Of a stretch of 64,000 bases of DNA, positions 25,449 to 37,894 are shown piece by piece; position 1 is the stretch's first letter, and each line of letters opens with the position of its first letter. The DNA lies in assembly GCA_008360955.1 (NCBI GenBank), contig LUCM01006640.1, positions 282,005 through 346,004 of the forward strand, given 5' to 3'. The stretch comes from Fasciolopsis buskii. Lineage: Eukaryota > Platyhelminthes > Trematoda > Plagiorchiida > Fasciolidae. Under the pieces are notes generated by a model that saw only the letters and a program-made list of their open reading frames with translations, had not been told where the DNA came from and searched no databases. Position numbers and translations under genes: made by a program.

Positions 25449-26210
25449 CAGTGATTCGGATTTTAGACATTCCTGGATTAGTTGAATGCTTTCAAAGGGG
25501 CAAGATTCAACTGTTTTTTCGGGCAAGCTAGCGCATACATTGTCAGTACCTATTTCAGTCAGATCCGGATCCGGTCGGTCGTTCGGATCCCGATCAAACG
25601 GTTCCCACGGTTCGACTGAATCGACGGCTATCACAGAATCTTTCCCGTCCAAATTGAGATGATCCCAGTCAACAATGGTGCTACATGTCGTGGTAGTGAT
25701 TGTGGTCGTGTTTGGTGAAGTAGAGGCACATGTGATCAACTCGTCTACCAGTGCCCATTCGTTTGGTATATGGTCACCAGCCGGAGTTTTGGAGCAATCG
25801 AATCGCGTCTCAGCAGGATAACAATCCCAGTTGAATAGATCTGGTACGGAATTATTTGTTCCAGAATTTGTAACAGATATGGCAGTCGGAAAGTTGGACA
25901 CTATTGGCATCCAAGACGAATCCCGATACACGGGATGCGTTTCACAATTCAACGGATTGGGTGTAATCGTCGGCTCATTCAAGCAGGTTTGAAAAGGCTG
26001 ATAGTGAAATTGGGATAGGGGTCGTTCGAGCAATTGTTCTTGTTCCGGCCTGGGATATTGGTGAAGTTGATGGTTCTGGGGGTATTGTAGCGGGTGATAT
26101 TGAGGATCGGGCGGCGAAGTCAAGTAAATCACATTTTGATCCGGTCTGGGAAAAGTTCTCAAATGGGTCAGACCATGCATAACCACACCACGCACGGACG
26201 CGCTAGCGCC
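25449..26210 (-). CDS. Internal protein-coding exon of an unidentified gene
   Basis: This is the strongest host-gene signal. The minus-strand frame is open from 26231 to a TAG at 25434, far longer than chance. Just before the TAG it contains CTG|GTGAGT, a consensus splice donor, so the exon should end at 25449. A CACCAG|G acceptor-like site would start it at 26210, giving exactly 254 codons in phase 0 at both ends, though its pyrimidine tract is poor. The protein is low-complexity: Pro/Gln/His-rich near residues 25-65, an Asn/Thr/Ser-rich middle with a TTTITTTT stretch, and an acidic Asp/Glu/Pro-rich end (RDPNDRPDPDLTE). No domain, signal peptide or membrane segment is seen; it looks intrinsically disordered, as in many regulatory or scaffold proteins. 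Neighbouring exons were not identified. Confidence 0.7.
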
Positions 26211-26234
26211 CTGGTGTCCGAAATATGTTTGTCA

Positions 26235-26417
26235 CAAACTTGCTCGTTTATCGTTAACGATGTACGCGTCCAAACGATCCACTGCAATTAAAGATTTGGC
26301 AAAATAGTTCACTAATACTTTGTGTATGATAATATCCTTCCCAGAATCTGTCTCCTCTCCTGGCTTATTTCCATTGGTAAAAGACATACAACAGTCGGAA
26401 AAATCTTCAAAGGTCAA
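26235..26417 (-). CDS. Possible upstream coding stretch in the same frame
   Basis: A 61-codon minus-strand frame (about 26417 to a TGA at 26232-26234) is in register with the exon at 25449-26210 and separated from it by that single stop. It contains DIIIHKVLVNYFAKSLIAVD. It may be an adjoining exon with an intron removing the TGA, or coincidence. No convincing donor was seen between the two. Confidence 0.2.
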
Positions 26418-26595
26418 AAAAAGTCAATTTCCTTTTTCTTATGTTCTAGGTCAGTACCGATAAAACCCATCTGCATAGACTGGTGACGAACATACTGAGA
26501 CCACTGATACCATTTCCACCAATGTTATTGAAATACCTTCTACTGAATGGATATAATTCGATCGGGAAACTTGGACTAGTTCGTGGTACACAGGG

Positions 26596-26655
26596 AGCAA
26601 GAGAGCATGAGAGAGAATGAGCGAGAGAGAGAGAGAGAGAGCAGTGTGTGTGTAT
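26596..26655. repeat. (GA)n and (TG)n microsatellites
   Basis: GA-rich run ending in an uninterrupted block at about 26623-26641, followed by TGTGTGTGT. Confidence 0.85.
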
Positions 26656-26879
26656 GTGAACAGATGGATAGGTTGGTGGCTATGTGTGGTCAACGGTTTC
26701 CCTGATTAGACCTCATGACTTCCACGTATGTCCTCTGTTGTTATCAGATCATGGTCATTTCCAAGAAAAACTTCGTCCCCTTCTAGTCATTTCCTCGTTC
26801 TTCGTTTGGTTTTCTCCACTACTGCTTTACTTCAGGTTCATCTTCTTTGTCAAACCACAAAAGGCCAAACAGGCATCAG

Positions 26880-27410
26880 CACACATGCATATGTATACAT
26901 ATATATTTGTGTTTGTGTGTATTTGAATGCACACTTATGTAGGCATACATGCATTAGTCTCAGCATACATGAGGGCCTAGAGCCAAGTAAATTTTAAAAT
27001 TATAACAAACACAAGAACACACACGCCAACACGAGGGAATAATCAACTCCCGAAGGCCCTCTGGTGGTTGACAACACAGACATACAAACACACACACGTA
27101 TATTCACTCATTCGCATATCTCTACAGTAATACACAAACGAACATTGGTATACCGGGTGAGAACTTCTCAGTTTTGGGCCTCTGTAAACTCTGCGCCGTG
27201 TATGAATCAACCACATAAAGGTCAGGCAAGCGAGAAGTGAACAAACGCAAGGACAGAGCAATAGGCACCACGCACACAAATAAGAAGAACGCCTTATTGT
27301 GTTGATTTTACTCGGACATAATCATTCCCCACATTACCACGCACGCACACACACACACACACATGCACTCAAAAGAATGTGCACACGCACACACACTCAC
27401 ACACATGGCA
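26880..27410. repeat. CA/TG-rich low-complexity region
   Basis: Clusters of CA and TG repeats, including an uninterrupted (AC)n at about 27349-27362. The Cys/Val-rich minus-strand frame here is a by-product of the repeats. Confidence 0.7.
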
Positions 27411-27829
27411 AACAAATAGATGAACCCACATGACCAAACGAGGCCACAACCACAATGAAAGCTGAGCACTACTCGTCACTGAGGCAACAGTCTAGGAAAT
27501 GAACATTACTGGTATGGGTGGGCTTGCATTGCGTGTCTGAAAATGGGAAGATGGTGGTGGTAGAGCACACAAAATAAGGCACGATAGGGGATGTGGCTAA
27601 CGTGACTGGGGAAGAAGAGATGGTCAAATCGAATGACCAACCATGTGAAGCGTTTCAAGAAACGCCCGTTCAACAACTTAATGATTTCAAACAGCTTTCT
27701 GTTATCTGTGTTCTCAAAGTAGAAAAGAATTTTATCGCACTTTTAGAATCGCCTAACGCTTTGGAGATCCTCACTTCCATCATCCGTGAGAAATTCGATC
27801 AGGCGGGTGTTTTGTTGATGACTTAATTT

Positions 27830-29270
27830 TCCGTTGTTTCATCCCAGGAAAATATGGCCAAGAAACCTGTCATCTTGAGTTTTCGCCGGTTCATAAATGG
27901 TTGCCATAGGAAATATCATCAGAGATGGATAGACATACGGTAAACTTAGAATGAGGCAAAATTCCGAAATTCGAGCTAACTGTCACCATAGCTATTCTGT
28001 CAGACGATTAGGAAATCTTCAATACAAATTCGAAAACTCTATCTCATAACTGAAAAAATTGCTAAAAAAGAATAAGCTTCATTGGATTGATAAAAACTAT
28101 GTATCTGTCGAACTGGCATTGTTATTGGAAGTCACATAATAAGTCGAGCTTTCGGTTTCCAAGGCTAACCTTGATGAGTTCATGTAGAACGGGAAATCCA
28201 CTTACGCACTTTGCATCCAAAACTCTATGTCACTATCCGTTAACGGGTTTAATTGGCCAGATCCAGTTGTAGTTGTTCAGTGTGCTAATGTGAAGTACAA
28301 ATCCAAGCGCAATGCCAGACTTCAGAAGACTTTTTCTTGGCCGACCGTTTACTTTCGTCTGGCCAATGGCCTAGAAGCCTCGCGAATGTGAAGAAAAATG
28401 GCTGCACAATTTGACTGTTTCTATACCTCAGAAATCAACCTAAGCATAGCACTTTTATCGAGAAGCTCGAATACGAGGAAGAATCATCCCCCTGTCTAGC
28501 CAAAATCGAAACTCGGTCCAGCCTTAGATTGTCCGAACCAGGTTTCACACGAATATAGGACGAAATCAAACGGAACAGATTTTCCGAACTATGCGATCAC
28601 ATGCCATTTTGCGGATGCATTCGAGGAAAACATGGAGGACTATGGACTTACAATACAACCGTGAGATAGGACAACAGACGAGGTCAAGGTGTAAAGGCAA
28701 CTTGGGTTTGCCGGAACTGGTGTTGCACCGAATAACTGGGCTTCCAGATTGGGTAAGGGGTACATTATTGGGACCAACCGAGACAGTCGATCAAGATTCC
28801 TGGAATGATTGCAAACCACATTTTGGACGGTGCGCACTGAACGGAATTGAGCGTTGTACAGCGATGGTTAGGATTCCCACCTTCAGTGACGTTTTTCCTC
28901 ACACCTATTCATCCCCTTGTAGATAGTAGAACGTGAGCACGTGTTGTTGCTAATACAAAAGATCTTAGAGCTTGACCGGCAACAGACAAAAGTACAACAA
29001 TAAATGTCAGATGAGAGTGTAGCCACTGAGCACGACATACCGAAAGGTCAACTGTTTCTGTGGATGGTGATAGTAAGGAACGTGGAAACAGAAGCTTTGT
29101 GCCGCATGGTTGCCTATACGAACGAAACCTGTTTGTTCACGAAGCAAGGGACAAACATTCGTTAAAACAGGGGAAAATAATCAATAACGACGTTGCTGTC
29201 TGTAGGCAACAAACGGAGTTTCTCTATGCGATCTTACACTCCGTTTTTAAAACAAAACTACGCAACATAT
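27830..29270. other. No recognisable feature
   Basis: A 78-codon plus-strand frame just before it (27593-27826) has protein-like composition but no supporting splice site or start. Nothing else was recognised. Confidence 0.35.
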
Positions 29271-29276
29271 CAACTC

Positions 29277-29660
29277 TTACGAAGGGCAAGGTGGTCTATT
29301 GAAGGATCCCAAATAATACCAAGATAACCAGCCATGAGCAAGGGTCAGACCCACAGATCCATCCGAGTTAAAGCAAATGGAGCAATGCCGGTCGACTTGA
29401 CTTTGAGAAGGCAAAATGAAGATATAAGTCACAATTCCCAACCCGGATGCAATTGAACAGTAACATGTTTCGTGAATTGCACCCATCCAATCTCGCTTAA
29501 AATAGATGAATTCATTACCGTTAGTTTTGGTCGGGCAAAAAAGTTGTTCAGAAAACGCTTCCCCCAAATTACTCGGGACAAATGAAAAACGGTCAGAGTT
29601 ATCTTGAGAGAGTTCTGCTTTAAGGAATGAATCTTTGGACACAAAACTGGATAAGTCAAT
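29277..29660 (-). CDS. Candidate terminal exon, unknown product
   Basis: On the minus strand, a good acceptor-like site (TGTCCCCTTAG) ends at 29661, and an open frame of 127 codons follows to a TAA at 29277-29279. Composition is protein-like, with segments such as NGNEFIYFKRDWMGAIHETC and a short hydrophobic stretch (GLGIVTYIFILP). No known domain was recognised. Length is near the upper end of chance frames, and no poly(A) signal lies close downstream. Real exon or accident cannot be decided from sequence alone. Confidence 0.25.
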   Translation of the reverse strand: MDLSSFVSKDSFLKAELSQDNSDRFSFVPSNLGEAFSEQLFCPTKTNGNEFIYFKRDWMGAIHETCYCSIASGLGIVTYIFILPSQSQVDRHCSICFNSDGSVGLTLAHGWLSWYYLGSFNRPPCPS

Positions 29661-29669
29661 CTAAGGGGA

Positions 29670-31520
29670 CATATTCAATCATTACCCGTAAGTTGCGAGT
29701 CCTCATTTGCCCTCATTTCTATCATCTAGCATCGAGGTCAGGTGGACTCGTCTGTCCTCTGATCGACCTTGCACTCGCCTTTTCCTTGCTGATCAGTACT
29801 TGTGCCAGATAAAGCATAAGTTTATAAGAACGATAGAAAATATTGAAACCTTGACTAGCTTTTGGGCTGCATTCAAACAGGTTGTGAAGTTTTGTTTGTA
29901 GATTTCGATCACAAAACCTCAAACAAGACGGATGAGATGCGATTGCGGCTTGTCAGATTGCGACAAACAGCTCTAGAATTCGGTTTACAAAAGTTGACAA
30001 GCCAGGGAGCGAAGTAAAAAGGAACTAGAAGAACATACTAATGGGACAGAAATTAATTGTTCGTGGTATTTGCAAATGCCTAAACTTTTGCATTTTGAAA
30101 TGATATGTCTGAAGTTGTAACCCAGTGATTGCTGTCAATATTCGATCAGTAATGGCTCTGATACCCAAATATCTGACGAAACGAATTCTAATTTATGGTT
30201 GTATGCCGGATGGGGTAGGGTTATTGGGAATTAAATATGTTGGCATCTGCAGGAAAGGAAAAAAAGGAGAAAGAATGGAATTACATCCATCTAGTCTAAA
30301 GAGATTCAGAATGATTCAATTTGAAATTCAAATAATGGCGGAGATAAATTTTGTTTATGATAAATATCTCGTGGATATGCTGAAATCAAGGGAATCGAAA
30401 TAAAATGATATAAATGAACATAATCAACGTGTGTGAACATTTCGATTAGAGAAGAAACAGAGGAAAATTGCGAATATAGACCAAAAATAGGAAAGCAGAT
30501 GAGATACCACTATGAGGCAAATCAGACTTGTTCACTTGTAGACTGAAAACTGTGTAATCTGACCAAATTTGTTGATCCTATTTAGGACAGCGGCCTGATT
30601 GCCAGGCAAAACTTTACGCTCCATAGTCGTAACCGTACTGTTTTTGTTGAAAATGAAATAATATTACTGAGCCCAAGGTTGAATGGTGATCAGAAAATAA
30701 GCAACGAAGTGATCACACACACACATTTTGTTCAAATATTTACTGATCGATAGAACAAGCGGCGTTCAGGGTCAAGCAGGATTGTTTCGGGTTTCTTTGT
30801 AGGCAAAAAAGTTGCTCACGTAGCACATTTGGATGCAGCTGAGCACGAGTAAAACTAACTTTCCAAGGGACTTTAAGAGCGGCCGATATGCGGGGCTTGG
30901 GAATTCATTGCTTAACTTTCCTAGAAGAGTTAAAATTTGTGCGGTTGAAATCATGGTGCCTAGAAGAAGTGTATCAAAGATATAAATCTGGTGCTTTTTT
31001 CGGAACTGGATGAATTCTGATGTACCGTGTGGAATCAAAAGATCGACAAAATGTGCCCACCCAACATTATCCGCATAATTAAGTTTGAAGAAGAACGTCG
31101 GTAAATCGGTGCTCAGCAAACGGCAGATTGGATAAGCTAACTGCGTGACATCACCGGACTAAACAATGCTGTGTAAGTGTTATCGTGAGTACCAGATTTC
31201 TATCCAGCTCAGAGAGTTCACTTGATCACTTCATCTGATATAACAAACCCTCAGAAACCAAATAATCGAAACTGATGAGCTTCCTAAGCAGGTGGCCAGT
31301 AGATAGGATCATGACAAAAAGGGTTTCCAATACTCCAGTTCCAATTATTGAACGAGATATCAGATTCTTTCAGGCACTGAATCTCACTGGACGTCACAGA
31401 CCATGGCAACAATAAGAAATTCACTCACCATAACCAGTTTTCCCGTTCTGACGTGTCAAAGCCTTCATTTATTAGGCAACTGTTTGTTGTAAAATAAATT
31501 AATTGCCCTAAGAACACCGT
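29670..31520. other. No recognisable feature
   Basis: Only random-length frames; a short CA run at 30714-30724. Confidence 0.4.
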
Positions 31521-31522
31521 TT

Positions 31523-31759
31523 ATTTTAGTAGTAGGAGATTGAATGTTTACATGAAATAATTCACCATGTGATATCATCGCTCAACTCGCCATAAAGAAA
31601 CCATGGAAGCACTGTACAGCTGTTTCATCCTTGTTAGGAATCATCAGCAGTGCATATCGGCCGCGCCCGAACTGGGACGCGAACCCGAACAAGGGCGAAC
31701 GATTCTGAGTCGAAAGCCTTAGCATTTCATGTAAACATTTAATGTCCTACTACTAAAAT
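31523..31759 (-). repeat. SINE family 2 (minus) with 36-bp inverted ends
   Basis: The SINE body occupies about 31561-31722. Its tail sequence occurs at 31523-31558, and again inverted on the opposite, head side at 31724-31759 (34 of 36 matching). The head is truncated within the A-box region (CTAAGGCTTTCGACTCAG on the minus strand). An element normally has its tail on one side only, so this is a snap-back or recombined form. Confidence 0.8.
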
Positions 31760-31935
31760 GTATCAAGTAATCAAGCTCTGTAGGTCATATCCAAAGTCTT
31801 CGTCGTACTTAGGCTACCTGCAGAGAAGTCATTTATCATTAGGGGTCGATCGCTGTGAGCTAACGGACAGTAACCATGCAAATCAGTGACGGATAGGTGC
31901 AAGATCATGTGGTGAAGTTCAACAAACCGTTCAGA

Positions 31936-32135
31936 GCCTGCCCGGTAGCGTAATGGCTAAGGCGTTCGACTCAGAATCGTTCGTCCTTGTTCGGGTTCGC
32001 GTCCCAGTTCGGGCGCGGTCCATATACACTGCTGATGATTCCTAACAAGGATGAAACAGCTGTGCAGTGCTTCCATGGTTTCTTTATGGTGAGTTGAGCG
32101 ATGATATCACATGGTGAATTATTTCATGTAAACAC
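31936..32135 (+). repeat. tRNA-derived SINE, family 2 (best copy)
   Basis: The tRNA-like head starts GCCCGGTAGCGTAATGGCTA. It has an anticodon-arm-like segment with loop CTCAGAA, and a B box GGGTTCGCGTCCC. It closes with GTTCGGGC, which pairs with the start. The body contains TGATGATTCCTAACAAGG and GCTTCCATGGTTTC. The end includes ATTTCATGTAAAC. It forms a large inverted repeat with the minus-strand copy 200 bp to its left. Confidence 0.85.
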
Positions 32136-32139
32136 CATT

Positions 32140-35100
32140 TATATTGAGCGAGAAGGTATGCCATGCCATGAGTGTAGTGATGTCAACAGAATGTCGAAAA
32201 TCTCCGGGACAGGGCATCATTTTCTAGAAATCAGCCATAATTAAGTTAGTCCACCGGTAAAATTGCAAAGTTATAGCTGGTATCGGTAAATCCATCGTTT
32301 CATCAGATGTCTCTTTTAGCACTCATCAATGATTGGTGACACACCGACTACCAGTTTGCCAACCAGTCAATCGCCGATGTCTTTTGGCTTTTGCCGGCTA
32401 CGCTGGACACTCCGCAACAATGACGAGTATACATGTTTCCTTTTGCCATGAGGTATTCGTTTCTGACCTAATATGAATACATTTTCCTATGTCATTCGTC
32501 GTTATTTCTCACTGAGAATCGGACGATCGAGGAGTCTGCTACCGATCTTTCAAATGGTTTCTCCAGAAATATAACAGAAGAAAAGTATTTTTATCACGTG
32601 GCCTCTACTTCCAGCAAACTGTTACAGTATTCTACAGATTGTATTGAAATATATGACCTCCCGGAAGTTTTCCTGTCATTAAAGGGTTTACCCATTTTCC
32701 TCTGCTCAAGTCAAATTTTTCCCAATTATTGTTGATTCGATCGCAACTGTGGATCGCATTTCTTTTTGTCATTATAACGAGACGGTTATCATGAAGTTTG
32801 GACAGCTGAGTTTGGTGTTTCGGATGCAACTGTTTCATTACTAGTACAGACGCAATTGCTAGTGTGCATGCGTTATCGTTGGTGTTACTTCCTATTTATA
32901 CTTGCGTCATTAACCTTGAATTTTTATCACTTCCATCATGTCGACCTGGAAAGCCAAACGTTTGTTAAGTAACTCGGTGTTTGATGATTTGACTTTTGGC
33001 CCTAGAGAAATGAGATCTGGAATGAGTTGTTTCCATTTCGAGAAAGTGGATGCTTTGTGATATGACTTCATAGTTGTTCCCGAGGAAAGATTTCCCATTC
33101 ATGACTATGAGTCCGTTCATTTTGATTGTCGACTTGCTAGTCTAGTTGAAGGATCTGATCTTTGTCCCACTGTACACGTGATCGAGGTCGATATGTCTAG
33201 GGATTGAATGATTTATGGAGTACCAGGTTTCCAAAATCTCCCTTCCTTACTTCGTGATTGGTTGATCCGGAGTTTGAACTTCATCTTGATTAAACATGTA
33301 TCACTCTTGGTCCTCGTGGACGGATATGATCGACAGTGGATCATGTTCCGTCGTAGTCATTTCGCATTTGTATCTCCTGGTGGATACATTACCACCAACC
33401 TTTGTCACCACTCATGAACTTAACTTCGTACGCGATGTTTCCTTTTCTTCATCGTTGATTTGTTCCTTGGTTTCATTACCAGTCTTCGCATGATTTTGCA
33501 TGGCCTAGGGGCCAATGTGATTCCTTGGATTTGAAGCAATCTCATAGTTATTTCAGTCAATTTTCTTGAGTCCTAGTCGAGTGATTTTTCCGTCTGATTG
33601 TGTTCTTTGGTCAGTTTCCTTGTTCATCCGGTATTCTGTTCTTCTTTGGAATTCCGTTGGGTATACATTTCCCTGGAATGTCTTGAAAATTAGCATTCTT
33701 CTTGTTTTCAGAGTTCCTTTGAGCTGCAGTGAGTTTTGGACTGTTGTAAATAAAGTTCGATTTGATGAAACTTTCTGTTTATCTTAGCGGTTGGTCTGAA
33801 GGCTTCGAATTTGGTCCATATGTGTTAGTTTGCGACAATGGGTATTTTCCAGTATGTTACCTTGACTTCTTAACAATACGGCAATAACTGCAAGTTTCTC
33901 ATGTTCTCCTTATTTCATAATAAATTTAGTCTTTGATGATGTCAGTGATTTGTTTTGTTTCTTTTCAATAAACGAGCGCTTGATAATGAAAAAGAAATTA
34001 TCAGCCTAATTCTTGATAATACAGTCCATTCTAAGGTCTACATTACGGCTGCAGTGGACGCATTGATGTAAGACTAGTGGATTTTGAGTTGGCTTATCTA
34101 TTACCCTGGTCAAAGATCTGAAACGACTTCGTACCGATTACGTCGATCGATTGTCTGAGCGAAAACATCGCATGCGAAGATCAATGAATGAATGCTAGAT
34201 CAAATCGCCAAGCAAATGTTCGACCGATGAGTGTTGATTACTAAAACCCAAAATAAGCAACTCTAGATTTCGATGACAAAGCAAACTTTTTGTCGCCTCA
34301 ACCCTGTTTTATCAACAGAGTAAGAACTGAAGATAGATCCGATTGAGGCGATGACGTAGGAGCAGACGTCTTTTCTCCTCTTCTGTGTCAGAGTTAGGAT
34401 ACGAACCCATGCGTATATTCGGGGACCAGATTTGTTCATGTACATCAACAGCGATTTTGAACTACGCGTATGGGCTAAAAGCCAGTGGTTTGCAAATGGT
34501 CCGTGCTTCTAATGGTTTCTCCCGGCAAAAGTTCTCGGTTTCAATATTTTGATAGATCCAAATCAATGGAAGTAAAGAGCACGGTGACGTATTCGTGGCA
34601 GAAAGACACCGAGTATGAGTGGGCTGCCACTTTTGTATATCTTTATTGGTCCGTAGAATTGCGCGACGTTTCAAGCTTCAGCTCGCATCCTCTTTGGTGA
34701 TCCTTTGCAACTCTCGTATCTTCTTTGAGGTACTATTAATTTTCTTCTCAAGTTTTGCGATTGATTTAGCGTTGAGAAGAAGGCGGATGTTAATGTTGTT
34801 CTCTTTTCAGTGTGTTCGTCCTTGTCTAGGTTGACAATCATTCATCGTTTGTCACCTGAAAGGATGATTACCCTTTGATCGTTCTCCAGAGTACACGGTG
34901 TTTTGGGTCCTTACACAGATTGGGTTGCTTCTTTTCTCGTAATTTAAAATCTAACGCCTAACTCTGTTGGCTAGCTATTTGGGATCTGAACTGTCTCTTA
35001 CGATTCTAAATTTTGAAAAATGCCTCACGTACGTTTCCTATTCGTGAAATGTTCACGCGAGTTGAAATAAGGTGTTCCCGGGGCACCATAGAATAAATGT

Positions 35101-36400
35101 GGTCTCACGATGTCCATCCAACCCGCATACTGCTGTGGTCTGTGCGCTAGGGGTTTCCTATAGTTGAAGGCAAAATGGGCTGTAACACTTGGTAGGATAT
35201 TCTCCCCCAGTGCATTCAACTTGGTTTAGTTGGTAACAGCTTCACCTGCGAACGTCAGCACGCCTCATTTATCCTAAAATGTAGTGACTAAAGCAAGGAT
35301 TCGTAGTCCACTGTGTTTCTGTTTAACAAAATTCAGTTCAAACTCACGGGTCTGCCTTCAGGAGGGCACATCGATAGCCGACTGGTGCACACCTGAGGTG
35401 AAACCAGTCAGGATTAATTATCAAGATAAACACCGAAGTCAAGAATGAACCGCAACCTATCAACGTAACCTAGTTGTCATAAATATTCTGCTAGATTTAT
35501 TTTAAGAGAGTATCGTATATCGAGAGATGTTCTGATTTGGGAAATCGTCAGTGAGTCCTTTTCCTTTTCCAACAGTTTCATTTAGGGGCAAGTTCTGTCT
35601 GACGAATCCAAACCGGAGGGATACGACTGTCGAGTGAAGATTTAATTCAACAATGAGTTCTAAGGCAATGACAATGTATTTTTAGTGTACCTCAGGGTGT
35701 ACAATAGTGGACCCATGGAGTAAGATGAGTACTAGTGAATCAGGCTAATAGTATGTTTACAATGCTGGTAGATGAAAAATTGGGCTTTGGATGAGATATC
35801 CTGCAACATGGATAACAACCGATGAGATTAAATTAGATAAATACGGTAAAACGTGTACGGACATTAGTTTCTCGCAAATGTGATCCCAAACCAATGCAAA
35901 ATGAATATGATTCGATACAGAGTACAAGAAGACCGCATGAAAGGCGTGCATGGAGTACGTACCTCCGGAACACACGAGGACAGAATGGAAACTGATAGGG
36001 TGCGGTGGATTGTCTCACAGTTGGCGATACAGTTTTCATTTTTGAATTAAACATAGCTGTTTGGCTTAAATCGATGTTCTATAAACTTGGGGTGTCTGAA
36101 ATTTTCGAAAATATTTGCCTTTGCTCACACAAATCTCGGTGCAACTCGAATTGCAAAATGTCGCATCTAGTTGATGGTTGCAATTCACGGTGAAATTTAG
36201 ACTTTCATAAACATTACATTGTGATTCTACAAGTTTCTTGGTCTTTTATTAGCACACTGTCATCATTGAATAGTCCGTGGCTCTCGTTCAGTATCCTTGG
36301 GACTTTGCATTGTAGCCCCAGGCTATTTCTGACAGCTCATAATTGAAGTACAATAAACACATTCTTGGTTAACGCAAATCGCAAACAGGCACATCAAGTG
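32140..36400. other. No recognised gene; T-rich coding-like remnant possible at 33.0-33.8 kb
   Basis: About 33000-33790 is T-rich with several overlapping frames, a texture also seen in the dead retrotransposon at 41.4-42.5 kb. No reverse transcriptase, nuclease or gag motif could be picked out on either strand. The rest is featureless. Confidence 0.3.
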
Positions 36401-36406
36401 CAAACC

Positions 36407-36431
36407 GTGTGTGTGTGTGTGTGTGTGTGTG
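36407..36431 (+). repeat. (GT)n microsatellite
   Basis: Uninterrupted GT repeat of about 25 bases. Confidence 0.95.
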
Positions 36432-37133
36432 GCTCGGCGAAGTCACGTGATGTCCCACCTGGAATTTTGTCAATGTTCGAGAGTTCTGAAATATTTTGAA
36501 TATTTTAAGTGAAGATCAGTGCCTACTAAACCACAGCCCGAAGTGGAAAAATCATAGAACTACCCATAATAGAGATTGTTTGGGCAACGTAGCTTGGTAT
36601 CGTGCATACTGTTAAGGATCGATCTGATAAGTCAGAAGAATAATTACTCACAGTGCAAAAAATGATGGAAAATAATTTTGTGATTGCCACCGTTTGATAG
36701 GATAAAGAACGAGTAAACAGACTGCGTGCATGCTAGTGTGTGTGTATGTATGTGTTTGTATGCGTGGATGTAAGCAACGTCGTTTGGTATGTGACAGAAA
36801 CTGCAACAGCTGATTAGATCATTCACTGCAATACACTTGCACCTGCAATCAGGGGAAATCCGTTAAAATGGCAAAACCGATTGTCTGCATATTTTCCATT
36901 AAAAAATCACGTCTAACTCTTTGTCAATTTGGTCCATCTTGCAAAGAACTGTACCGATGACAAGCTTGTGCCGGGGAAGAAAGTCAAGTCTTCAAACTGT
37001 GTCAACAAAACTGTTCAAAACTAATTGATTACGGAAGCTCTGCCTTAGACGATATAAAGGAGTCTGGGCTTTGCTCTTCTAGTGCACCGGTTTTCTGGAA
37101 AAAGCAGCTTTGTTTTGCATATATTCTGAGGAT

Positions 37134-37185
37134 CCACACACATACAGACGCACACACGCGCACACACAAACACAAACGAACACAA
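37134..37185. repeat. (CA)n microsatellite
   Basis: Imperfect CA repeats with CG interruptions. Confidence 0.85.
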
Positions 37186-37861
37186 GGTTTCACCGCAGAA
37201 CAAGGAAACAACAGTGCTGAACCTCCGAACAGAAACCACCTGACGTACTGTTGCTTCCAAACCGGAATGTATCCCTAACGGGAGCTTTGCTCACGTCAGT
37301 TATGCTCTTCGACTATCCTCAAAATGCGAAATCCGCATTCATTTGGGCAAATTTTATTTCTTGTGACGAGTAAGGGAGAGGGTTAGGATTAACTAAGCAA
37401 ATATTAAGCCAACTGATTTGATAAATTATTCAAATAAATGAAGAGAAAGTTTGACCCAATTGACCCAGTAAGGCTGGTTCATTGTTAGTTATTCGGAGAG
37501 ACCGTTGAAAGCGGTGACTGAGACAAATATCGAGAAGAGTGTGGAACACTGAATTGTCAGATACTGAGTGCTATGGACGAGGAAACTCTCGAGGAGAGGA
37601 TGAGGGAAGGGGATTTCGTTGTTTGAAATTTTATTGATCGTAAGAAGTTCACAGTGTCATATCCGGGGTCCAATACGATGTTGCGGAGTAGATGCAAAAC
37701 TCTATTTACTTCAAATGATTTATTGTAGTTACCTTTGACACCGTCTGTTTTCCAAGTCTAGTCAAGCAGATTTGAAAGGCTGAAGTGTACAAATGGAAAA
37801 TAATACATCCTACATACATGTAGGTACAAGTAGAAAAAGAACATTACACGAATAGTCTTGC

Positions 37862-37893
37862 ATTGTATTGTATTGCGTTGCACTGTATTGGAC
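37862..37893 (+). repeat. (TATTG)n pentanucleotide repeat
   Basis: CATTGTATTGTATTGCGTTG followed by CACTGTATTGG: about six degenerate 5-bp units. Confidence 0.75.
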
Positions 37894-37894
37894 T

